The notes under the pieces were generated by a model. It made no database searches, was not told the DNA's origin, and worked only from the letters and a program-made list of their open reading frames with translations. A program made the translations under genes and the position numbers. Below, in pieces: positions 29,992-38,294 of a stretch of 64,000 nt of DNA (positions are counted from its first letter, which is position 1; each line of letters begins with the position of its first letter). This DNA is from an uncultured Planctomycetia bacterium. Its GTDB lineage: Bacteria; Planctomycetota; UBA1135; GCA-002686595. The stretch covers positions 62,001 to 126,000 of the forward strand of contig CALKYE010000166.1 in assembly GCA_938003765.1 (NCBI GenBank), given 5' to 3'.

Positions 29992-30551
29992 CGTCCGCTC
30001 AAGCTACCCGCGCGCCCGAGGGCTCGATGTCGGTTCGCGCGAATCCACTCGCTCAGCGGCGGCGATGCAAGCTGAGCAAGGCGATCGACCCTCGCGCGCG
30101 GATCCGATGCGCGACGAACGCCGATCGTGATCGTGCTCGCGGCGTCCATGCTCCTCGAGCCGCACCTCGACCAGGCTCGCCGGGCCGCACGTCGATCAGA
30201 CGGACGCTGGAGAGCTCAGCCCACGCTCGTCAGCGACTCGATCGGCGCGGACCCGCGGGTCCGAGGGCGGGGGGGCGCACGCTCCGTGGGGCTTCCGAAC
30301 GCGCCTGAGTTTCAGGCCGCGATCGAGGATCCGTGCTGGAGGAACCTGATCCGCCGCGCCCGGCGCACCCCGCTGGCCCCCTCCAAACGGGGCTGCGCGG
30401 GCCTTGCGAACTTTCTCGCGACCGGTGAGTAACGCCCCCCGAGGCGTCTGGATGGAAGCGGGGTACCGCGAGGACCCGGGACCGCCCCGGCCCGTCCATG
30501 GCGTCGGCCCGTATCGGCGGGCGCCCACTCTCACTACGAGCACCCCACCCC
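29992..30551. other. 560-base intergenic region
   Basis: Between the divergent DUF2157 and S8 protease 3 genes. The open frames in it are Arg/Pro/Ala-rich without features, and I see no RNA gene. It contains a 16-base perfect palindrome (listed) and presumably the promoters of both flanking genes, but no clear -35/-10 pair stands out. Confidence 0.5.
30248..30263. repeat. Perfect 16-base palindrome
   Basis: CGGACCCGCGGGTCCG, an exact inverted repeat without spacer, in the intergenic region about 290 bases upstream of S8 protease 3. Could be an operator; in sequence this GC-rich such palindromes also occur by chance. Confidence 0.3.
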
Positions 30552-33500
30552 ATGTCCATCATCGTTTCGCTGGCCCTCCTCACCCAGGCGCCGCTCGAAG
30601 AGCAACTCGCTCCCCGGCCCGCCGACGAGCGCGACGCGATCATCGGCGTCGCGCGCGAAGTCCCGATCGACCGTCTCGACGACGAGGTTCCGCTGCCGGT
30701 TCCGGCCGTGATCGAAGCCTCCGACGCCGGCGACCGCGAGATCGCCCCCGCGAGCGGCGATCCGTACTTCCTCGGCTTCGCGGCCGGGAAGCACTACCCG
30801 CCGGCCGGGGAGCGCATCGATCCCGCGCTGCTCGACATCGTCGCGCGCCTCGGCGCCGACGGCCGGCCCGAGCCGCGCACGTACGCCTTCGTGATGTTCC
30901 AGAAGCGCATGACGACCGAGCGCGTGCTGGCGCTGGAAGCGCTCGGAGCGAAGGCGATCGAGTTCCACCCCTTCTACACCATGAAGATCAGCTTCGATCC
31001 GACGCGCCTCGACGAGCTCGCGGCGCTCGACTTCGTGCGCTGGATCGGCGCCGTGCAGAGCTGGCAGAAGCTGCATCCCGACGTGAGCCACGTGCTCGGC
31101 GCGGCGCAGCCGGGTGAGTCGCTGCTGGTGCACATCAACGTGTTCGAGAGCGATCTGTGCGACGCGTCGACGCGCGTGCTCGTCGGCGAGACGATGGAAG
31201 TCGATCCCGAGGGCAACAAGAAGCGCGGCAACGCGGAGTTCGACGCCTACGACACGTACTCGAACGGCTGGCAGCACAAGGCGCTGGCCGAGTTGGGCAT
31301 CGAAGTCGGCGTGTGGACCGAGTCGGTGCGCTCGTTCCTCGCCAGCGTCCCGCGCGAGCGCTTCGAAGACCTCGTCGCGCTCGACTTCGTGCAGTTCGTC
31401 GACCTCGAGCGCGAGCCGAGCTACGACCACGACGAGGCCATGGCGATGTCGAACGCCGACCGCACGCGCGCCAGCTACGACGGCGCGACGAGCGGCAGCT
31501 GTCAGGCGGGCTACATCGACTCGGGCTACTACGCGCCGCACACCGCGCTCGACGCCTGGGCGGTGGGTTGGGACTACACCGGCGCCGGCGATCCCTTCGA
31601 CGACACCGACGGTCACGGCTCGCACGTCGCCGGAACGATCTCGGGCAACGACGACGTCGACGACAGCTACCAGGGCGGCGCGCCCGGACTGGGCCTGACC
31701 ACCGCGCGCCGGCTGTTCATCGTGCGCAAGGGCGGCAACGCGTCGTTCGCGACCTGGCTGTCGCGCATGAACAGCGCCTACAACGACGGCACGAACATCT
31801 CGCCCGCGCCGATGGTGGTGAGCAACTCGTACAGCTCCAACGTGGTCTCGACGCCCTTCATCGGCAGCGAGACCGACTGCCGCACGATCGACGCGAACGC
31901 CTACGCCAACGACCAGCTGTGGATCTGGTCGGCGAGCAACGAAGGCCCCACGAGCGGAACGATCGGCGAGGAGTCGTCGGCGAAGAACGCGCTGACGGTG
32001 GGCAACTCGCTCAAGTGGCGCGACTCGGGCGTCGGTGATCCGGGCACGATCTGGACCGGCTCGAGCCGCGGGCCGCTGGGCGACGACCGCTGGAAGCCGA
32101 ACCTGTCCGCGGTGGGCCAGCGCCTGCTCTCGGTGCAGGCCGGCACGACCAACGGCTACGTGCTCAAGGGCGGCACGAGCATGTCGACGCCGCTGGTGTC
32201 GGGCATCGCGGCGCAGCTCTGCGATCACTACTCGTTCCTGCGCTACAACCCCTCGGCGCTCTCGGCCGTGCTGATGGCGGGCACGCTGTCGAAGGACGAT
32301 CAGACCATCGACTCGCCCAGCGGCGACGCCACGCACCTCAACAGCTACGGCGTCGGCCGCCTGGATGCGTACAAGGCGCACTGGGGCACTTCGCAGCAGG
32401 CGCTGTACTTCTGGAGCTTCAACCAGACCTCGACGACAGGCGCGGTCGAGCTCGACTTCGACGTCTCGAGCGGCGCGACGCGCGTCACCGTCGTCTACCA
32501 CTACAAGGAGGCGGCGTGCTCGGCGGGCGCTTCGCAGGCGCTGGTGAGCAACGTGAACATGATCCTCGACGCCGCGCCGTTCACCGGGTCGCCGTCGACG
32601 GGGGAGTACACCGCGCAGCAGTCGTCGGTGGACAACACCGAGGTGCGCATGGTCAACAGCCCGCCGGTGGGCGCTTGGAAGGTGAAGCTCTGGCCGAGCT
32701 TCATCGCGCCGCTGCAGACCACGCGCGCGGGTGTGTGCGTGATCGTGACCTACGGCGACACGACGCCCACGCCGACGATCAACGTCAGCGCGAACGACGT
32801 GTACGTCAACACCAACGACAACGTCACGGTGACGGCGACCTACACCAACCCGGAGACCTTCGCCTCGGGCGTGTACTTCGACTCCTCCTCGACGGGCGAC
32901 ACGCTCCAGGCCAGCTACAACACGCTGCTGGACGGTTCGACGACGGACCTCATGGGCAACGCCACCTCGGGCCGCGACGTGACGATGGGCGACGTGATCC
33001 ACAACTCCAGCCGCACGCACCGCTGGACCACGCGTTGGGCCTCCCAGGGACTGAAGACGTTCTCGGTGCAGGCGCGGGCTGACAACGCCACCACCGTGAC
33101 CGACGACGTGACGATCTACGTGGACGACACGCCGCCGCCGCTGCCGACCAACCTGCAGTCCTCGACCCACACGCCGAACGTGTGGACCAACGACACGACG
33201 ATCACCTACACCTGGACGCAACCCAATGACAACGTGTCGGGCGTGGACGGCTACGGCGTGTTCACGAGCCTGAGCGCCGGGTTGCCGAGCGCGGCCAAGG
33301 ACATCGAGCAGGTGACGAGCTTCAGCGAGACCCTCGGTCAGGGCACGTGGAACTTCAGCCTGCGGCCGGTCGACAACTCGGGCAACTGGAACGCCAGCTA
33401 CGCGAGCGTCGGTCCGTTCCGCATCGACACCACCGCGCCGGGCTCGGCGAGCCTGTTGGGCTCGACGACGCACCAGGTGAACGTCGTCAACTGCTCGACC

Positions 33501-34166
33501 ACGGTCAACATGACCTGGTCGGCGGCGGCGGACACGGGCGGCTCGGGGCTGGCTGGCTACATCGCGCAGTGGACGACCTCTCCTGCGACGATCCCCGGCG
33601 GAGCTCCGAACCTGGGCCCCGTCACGAGCTACTCGACGAACATCGGCTCGTCGAGCCTCGCTCGCTACTTCCACCTGCGCGCCGTCGACGTGGCCGGCAA
33701 CCTGAGCGCGACCACGCTGCACTTCGGGCCGGTGCTGGCGGACACGACGCCGGTCGACGTGTACTGCACGGCGAAGACCAACAGCCTCGGCTGCCTGCCT
33801 CGCATCGACAGCAACGGCGTCACGCCCTCCAAGAGCGCGGGCAACTTCGCCGTCATCTGTTCCGAGGTGCTCAACCAGAAGAACGGCCTCATGTTCTTCG
33901 GGTTCGCGCCGCTCGGCGCGCCGTTCCAGGGCGGCACGCTGTGCGTGGCCTCGCCGACGATCCGCACGCCGTCGCAGAACTCTGGCGGCAGCGCGATCGG
34001 CAACAACTGCTCCGGCGCGTACAGCTACACCTTCACGACGGCGGACATGAACACCTACGGGCTCGACCCGGGCGAGGTGGTGTACTGCCAGTACTGGTCG
34101 CGCGATCCGCAGAGCCCGTCCACCACGGGCCTGTCGAACGCGCTGCAGTTCACGGTCTGCCAGTAG
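30552..34166 (+). CDS. Secreted S8 protease, paralogue 3
   Basis: A 1204-residue exoenzyme with the same plan as paralogues 1, 2 and 4. The N terminus is short and hydrophobic (SIIVSLALLTQA) but lacks basic residues, so the signal is weaker; an in-frame ATG at 30498 exists. Block SGDPYFLGFAAGKHYPPAGE at 68-87, two propeptide-like units, then triad D323 (YIDSG), H355 (DGHGSHVAG) and S543 (GGTSMSTPLVSG). Around the catalytic Ser and the oxyanion region it departs from the others (STPLVSG; SASNEG for AAGNDG; GHGSHV), making it the most diverged catalytic core. Beta modules and the Cys module (YCTAKTNSLGCLPRID, PFQGGTLCVASPTIRT) complete it. Confidence 0.9.
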   Translation: MSIIVSLALLTQAPLEEQLAPRPADERDAIIGVAREVPIDRLDDEVPLPVPAVIEASDAGDREIAPASGDPYFLGFAAGKHYPPAGERIDPALLDIVARLGADGRPEPRTYAFVMFQKRMTTERVLALEALGAKAIEFHPFYTMKISFDPTRLDELAALDFVRWIGAVQSWQKLHPDVSHVLGAAQPGESLLVHINVFESDLCDASTRVLVGETMEVDPEGNKKRGNAEFDAYDTYSNGWQHKALAELGIEVGVWTESVRSFLASVPRERFEDLVALDFVQFVDLEREPSYDHDEAMAMSNADRTRASYDGATSGSCQAGYIDSGYYAPHTALDAWAVGWDYTGAGDPFDDTDGHGSHVAGTISGNDDVDDSYQGGAPGLGLTTARRLFIVRKGGNASFATWLSRMNSAYNDGTNISPAPMVVSNSYSSNVVSTPFIGSETDCRTIDANAYANDQLWIWSASNEGPTSGTIGEESSAKNALTVGNSLKWRDSGVGDPGTIWTGSSRGPLGDDRWKPNLSAVGQRLLSVQAGTTNGYVLKGGTSMSTPLVSGIAAQLCDHYSFLRYNPSALSAVLMAGTLSKDDQTIDSPSGDATHLNSYGVGRLDAYKAHWGTSQQALYFWSFNQTSTTGAVELDFDVSSGATRVTVVYHYKEAACSAGASQALVSNVNMILDAAPFTGSPSTGEYTAQQSSVDNTEVRMVNSPPVGAWKVKLWPSFIAPLQTTRAGVCVIVTYGDTTPTPTINVSANDVYVNTNDNVTVTATYTNPETFASGVYFDSSSTGDTLQASYNTLLDGSTTDLMGNATSGRDVTMGDVIHNSSRTHRWTTRWASQGLKTFSVQARADNATTVTDDVTIYVDDTPPPLPTNLQSSTHTPNVWTNDTTITYTWTQPNDNVSGVDGYGVFTSLSAGLPSAAKDIEQVTSFSETLGQGTWNFSLRPVDNSGNWNASYASVGPFRIDTTAPGSASLLGSTTHQVNVVNCSTTVNMTWSAAADTGGSGLAGYIAQWTTSPATIPGGAPNLGPVTSYSTNIGSSSLARYFHLRAVDVAGNLSATTLHFGPVLADTTPVDVYCTAKTNSLGCLPRIDSNGVTPSKSAGNFAVICSEVLNQKNGLMFFGFAPLGAPFQGGTLCVASPTIRTPSQNSGGSAIGNNCSGAYSYTFTTADMNTYGLDPGEVVYCQYWSRDPQSPSTTGLSNALQFTVCQ

Positions 34167-34189
34167 CTCCGGCGTTCAGCGCCAGCCTT

Positions 34190-34231
34190 GCGCGCGCCGT
34201 CCCCGCCCTCGCCGGCGGGGGCGGCGCGCGC
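34190..34231 (+). terminator. 18-bp GC hairpin after S8 protease 3
   Basis: A stem of 18 pairs (one G-T) with loop CTCGCC, starting 24 bases after the stop codon and followed by GCTTTGGGGG. This is the strongest hairpin in the window. It separates two tandem protease genes, so paralogue 4 probably has its own promoter in the 160 bases that remain. Confidence 0.72.
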
Positions 34232-34390
34232 GCTTTGGGGGTAGCCTCGTCGCGGAGGGCCAAAAACGGGTCACGCTCACGTCAGGCGTACGTTTCAATC
34301 CTCCAGGCGAGCACCGCCGCAGCCGCGTGCTTCGGTTCCGCTCGTCGCCTGCTCTCGAGTCCCCCAATCTCCCGAACCTGGAGTCCCTCC

Positions 34391-37300
34391 ATGTTGCGCC
34401 AGCCTCTCACGTACTGCGGCGCCTTGTTGATGCCGGCCCTCGCGGTCGCATGGCAATCGCAGAGCCCCGCCGAGCCCATTCCGGCCTCGATCGCCGCCCC
34501 CGCACCCCAGGCCGGCGCCGTCGACCCGCGCCTGCCCTTCGGCCCCGCGCCGCGCGTTGACTCCTCGTCGCGCACGCCGGTGTCGAGCCTGTCGCGCGAC
34601 GGACAGCCCCGCGTGCAGCTCGTCCCCGACGGCGCGCCCGCGCCGACGCCCAAGGACGAGCAGCTCGACGACTCGATCCCGCTGCCCAACGCAGCGGTGT
34701 ACGAGGTGCAGGACGGCCGCGACGTGATGGTGCAGCCCGAGTCCGGCGATCCGTACTTCCTGGGCTTCGCCGCCGGCAAGCACTATCCGCCGTCCGACGA
34801 GCGCATCGATCCGTTGCTCGCCTCGCACGCGCAGACGCTGTACACCGACGGCCGTCCGCAGCAGCAGACCTACGCCTTCGCGATGATGCACAAGCGCATC
34901 ACGCGCGAGCGCGTGGCCGAGCTCGAGGCGCTGGGCGCGCGCGTGCTCGGATTCCATCCGCACTACTCGCTCAAGCTCGCGTTGCCCGCCAGCGCGATCG
35001 ACGCCGTCGCAGCCCACGACGCGGTCCGCTGGATCGGTCTGCCGCGCACGTGGCAGAAGCTCCACCCGGTGCTCGCGGCGCACTTGCAGAACAGCGATCC
35101 GAACAAGCCCTTCGAGGCCTGGATCAACCTGTACGAGTCGGACCTCGGACCCGACTCGCAGCAACTCGAGGGCTCGGGCGGCGTGGTCGTCGACCCCGAC
35201 GGCGTGACCCGGCAGATCGACGCGCGTCCGCTCGCGGACGTGCACCGCACCAACGGCTGGATGCAGCGCCAGCTCGAGGCCCTGGGCGTCGAAGTGCTCG
35301 ACTACTCCGAGCGCATCCAGGCCCACCGCGTGCGCATGATGCCGCAGGCGGTCGAGAGCGTGGTCGAGCTCGACTTCGTGCAGTTCGTCGAGCTGCGCGC
35401 GGGCGAGACCGTGTTCCACGACGAGTCGATGGGCCTGGTCAACGCCGACGACTCGCGCAACTTCTGGACGGGCGGCTCGAACCAGCGCACCGTCGCGGGC
35501 ATCGTCGATTCGGGCGTGGAGTACAGCCACAACGCGCTGAACCACGTCTTCGGGATCGGTTGGAACCAGTCCTCGGCGGCCGGCGGAGACCCCGCGGCCT
35601 GGGACGACTCCTGCAACCACGGCACGCACGTCGCCGGAACGATGTGGAGCGATGGCGCGGGCGACAACAGCTTGCGCGGCGTCGCGCGCGGTCTGGGTTG
35701 GAGCGGCGCGGGCCGCATCTTCAACGTGCGCGTGTTCAACGGCTGCTCGGGCTCGGTGAGCGTCTCGAACATCCTCTCGCGCATCGGCAATCAGTACGAC
35801 GACGGCACGAACATCACTCCCAAGCCGCACGTCACGAACAACTCGTGGGGCACGTCGGGCAACTCGGCCTCGCCCTGGATCGGCTCCGAAGCCGACCCGC
35901 GTCTGTACGACGACAACGCCTGGGCCGGCGCGCAGCTCAGCGTCTTCGCGGCGGGCAACGCCGGTTCGGCCGCGGGCACCATCGGTGAAGAGGCCTCGGC
36001 CAAGAACGTGCTGACGGTCGGCAGCGTGCTCGACTACAACGACGCGGTGGAGGGCTTCCCGGGCTCCATCCGCTCCACCTCGAGCCGCGGTCCGACCGGC
36101 GACAACCGCTGGAAGCCGAACGTGGTCGCAGGCGGGCGCTGGATCCGCTCCGCCGACGCGACGAACCTCAACGGGTTCTTCGACAACTCGGGCACCAGCA
36201 TGGCGGCGCCGCACGTCACGGGTCTGGCGGCGCTCATCATCGACCAGCGCGCCGACTTCGCCTACCTGCCCGAGCGCATGTCGGCCCACCTGATGGCCAC
36301 GGCCGTCACCAAGGACGACACGTTCCTCACGACGGCGAGCGCGACGCACCTCGACAACTACGGCGCGGGCCGCATCGACGGCACGCGCGCGCAGTGGGGC
36401 TCGGGCGGGAGCAACACCTCGTGGGCCTTCTCGCTCGGCGCCGGTCAGTCGACCTTCGGCGAGTTCACCGTTCCGGCGAACGCGCAGCGCCTGATCGCGG
36501 TGATGCACTACGTCGAGACGCAGTCCTCGTCCGGCGCGAGCCAGGCGCTGGTCAACAACTGGAACCTCTACCTCGACGAACCGCCGCTCGACACCGCCAA
36601 CAACAACACGGGTGAGTGGGTCGCGCAGCAGAGCTCGATCGACAACACCGAGGTCCGCATCCTGTCCTCGCCGGCGGCCGGCACCTGGCGCTGGAAGACC
36701 TTCCCGGCCAGCTCGACCAGCACCGCGTACTTCGGCGTGACGATCTACGTCATCACGGCCGACGCCACGCCCGCTGTGAACTTGTCGGTGAACGTGAACG
36801 ACTCGTTCGTCCAGCCCGGACAGCAGGTCGACATCACCGCCAGCGCGACGACCACCGGCGCCACGGCCTCGGCGGTGTTCCTCAACTCGACCTCGACGGG
36901 CGACAACCTCGTCGCGAGCGGGACGACGCTCTTGGATGGCTCGGTCACCAATCTGATGACCAACCAGCACTCCGGTCGCGACGTGCTCCTCGGCAACCTC
37001 GATCCGTTCTTCGGACGCACGGCCACCTGGCGCACCTCGTGGGCGACCGAGGGCGTCAAGAGCTGGCAAGTCACCGCGGTGGGAGACAACTTCCCGCTGC
37101 CCTCGCAGAGCGTGAACGTCACCGTCGACGGCACGCAACCGGGACTGGTGAGCGGACTGACCTCCACCTCGCACTCGATCAACGTCTGGAGCAACGATCC
37201 GACGATCGACTTCGTGTGGAACGCGGCGACCGACAACCTCTCGGGCATCGACGGCTACGGCGTGAGCTGGGGCACGTCGGTCGCCGGTGCGGCGCCGGCC

Positions 37301-38182
37301 AACGCCAAGGACACCGAGGAGAACCAACTCTCCTTCACGACGTCCGGGCTGTCGAGCAGCCCGACCTGGCACTTCGCGGTGCGCTCGGTCGACAACTCGG
37401 GCAACTGGGATGCGGACTACGCGACCGCGGGTCCGTACCGGATCGACACCGCCGTTCCCACTCAGCCGGGCGTGATCTCGTCTCCGACCCACGCCGTCAA
37501 CGTGCTCTCGTGCCTCACGACGGTCACGGTGAACTGGGGCGCGTCGAGTGACGCGCACTCGGGGCTGAGCGGCTACGTCGGCGTGTGGGACACGTCTCCC
37601 ACGACCGATCCGACCGGCGCCAACAACATCTCGCCGGCTTCGACGAGCTTCGTGCAGAACATCGGTTCCTCGGGCTCCAACCGCTACTTCCACCTGCGCG
37701 CCCGCGACGCGGCGGGCAACCTGAGCGCGACGCGGCACTTCGGGCCGGTGATCGCGACGACGACTCTGACCGCCACCTACTGCACGGCGAAGACCAACTC
37801 GCTGGGCTGCGTCCCCTCGGTGAGCGTTCTGAACCTGCCCAGCAAGAACGCGGGCAACTTCGCGGTGCGCGCCAACGGCGTGCTGAACCAGAAGAACGGT
37901 CTGCTCTTCTGGGGCTTCGGCCCGCTGAGCGCGCCGTTCCAAGGCGGCACGCTGTGCGTGGCGGCGCCGACCGTGCGCACGCCGATCATTTCGAGCAATG
38001 GCTCGCTGCCTCCGGCGAACAACTGCACGGGTCTGTACTCCTTCACCTTCACCACGGCGTACATGAACTCACTCGGCCTCGATCCGGGCGACACGGTGTA
38101 CTGCCAGTGGTGGTCGCGTGATCCCGCGGCGCCCTTCGCCACTGGATTGAGCAACGCAGTGCGCGTCACGTTCTGCCAGTAG
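34391..38182 (+). CDS. Secreted S8 protease, paralogue 4
   Basis: A 1263-residue exoenzyme, the longest of the four. Signal peptide 1-20 (TYCGALLMPALAVA). An extra Pro/Ala/Ser-rich stretch of about 75 residues precedes the block SGDPYFLGFAAGKHYPPSDE (118-137). Two propeptide-like units follow, then triad D373 (IVDSG), H410 in CNHGTHVAG (Asn instead of the usual Gly before His) and S603 (GTSMAAPHVTG), with FAAGNAG for the oxyanion site. Beta-sandwich modules and the C-terminal Cys module (YCTAKTNSLGCVPSVS, NGLLFWGFGP, PFQGGTLCVAAPTVRT) follow. The open frame extends far upstream through paralogue 3, but homology and the signal peptide start at 34391. It ends at a hairpin. Confidence 0.91.
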   Translation: MLRQPLTYCGALLMPALAVAWQSQSPAEPIPASIAAPAPQAGAVDPRLPFGPAPRVDSSSRTPVSSLSRDGQPRVQLVPDGAPAPTPKDEQLDDSIPLPNAAVYEVQDGRDVMVQPESGDPYFLGFAAGKHYPPSDERIDPLLASHAQTLYTDGRPQQQTYAFAMMHKRITRERVAELEALGARVLGFHPHYSLKLALPASAIDAVAAHDAVRWIGLPRTWQKLHPVLAAHLQNSDPNKPFEAWINLYESDLGPDSQQLEGSGGVVVDPDGVTRQIDARPLADVHRTNGWMQRQLEALGVEVLDYSERIQAHRVRMMPQAVESVVELDFVQFVELRAGETVFHDESMGLVNADDSRNFWTGGSNQRTVAGIVDSGVEYSHNALNHVFGIGWNQSSAAGGDPAAWDDSCNHGTHVAGTMWSDGAGDNSLRGVARGLGWSGAGRIFNVRVFNGCSGSVSVSNILSRIGNQYDDGTNITPKPHVTNNSWGTSGNSASPWIGSEADPRLYDDNAWAGAQLSVFAAGNAGSAAGTIGEEASAKNVLTVGSVLDYNDAVEGFPGSIRSTSSRGPTGDNRWKPNVVAGGRWIRSADATNLNGFFDNSGTSMAAPHVTGLAALIIDQRADFAYLPERMSAHLMATAVTKDDTFLTTASATHLDNYGAGRIDGTRAQWGSGGSNTSWAFSLGAGQSTFGEFTVPANAQRLIAVMHYVETQSSSGASQALVNNWNLYLDEPPLDTANNNTGEWVAQQSSIDNTEVRILSSPAAGTWRWKTFPASSTSTAYFGVTIYVITADATPAVNLSVNVNDSFVQPGQQVDITASATTTGATASAVFLNSTSTGDNLVASGTTLLDGSVTNLMTNQHSGRDVLLGNLDPFFGRTATWRTSWATEGVKSWQVTAVGDNFPLPSQSVNVTVDGTQPGLVSGLTSTSHSINVWSNDPTIDFVWNAATDNLSGIDGYGVSWGTSVAGAAPANAKDTEENQLSFTTSGLSSSPTWHFAVRSVDNSGNWDADYATAGPYRIDTAVPTQPGVISSPTHAVNVLSCLTTVTVNWGASSDAHSGLSGYVGVWDTSPTTDPTGANNISPASTSFVQNIGSSGSNRYFHLRARDAAGNLSATRHFGPVIATTTLTATYCTAKTNSLGCVPSVSVLNLPSKNAGNFAVRANGVLNQKNGLLFWGFGPLSAPFQGGTLCVAAPTVRTPIISSNGSLPPANNCTGLYSFTFTTAYMNSLGLDPGDTVYCQWWSRDPAAPFATGLSNAVRVTFCQ

Positions 38183-38228
38183 CGCGCGCCGCGCGCCTCC
38201 CGAGCCGGGGGCGCCGGAACGAAACGTC

Positions 38229-38260
38229 GCGCCGCTCACCTCGCTCGAGGTGGGCGGCGC
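38229..38260. terminator. GC hairpin between convergent genes
   Basis: GCGCCGCTCACCTCG pairs with CGAGGTGGGCGGCGC (one G-T pair) around a very short loop. Located between the S8 protease 4 stop and the convergent lipoprotein stop; followed on the plus strand by GGTTGCTTTCCC. Confidence 0.65.
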
Positions 38261-38294
38261 GGTTGCTTTCCCTCGCCCGTCGCTGCGCGCTCGC

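Noticed and set aside
30423..30434. GGTGAGTAACGC, resembling a 16S rRNA string
   Set aside because: Only about 11 bases match and neither side continues as rRNA; chance.
33347..34390. Upstream extension of the S8 protease 4 frame through paralogue 3
   Set aside because: It is the out-of-frame shadow of paralogue 3; a good signal peptide and the homology begin at 34391.
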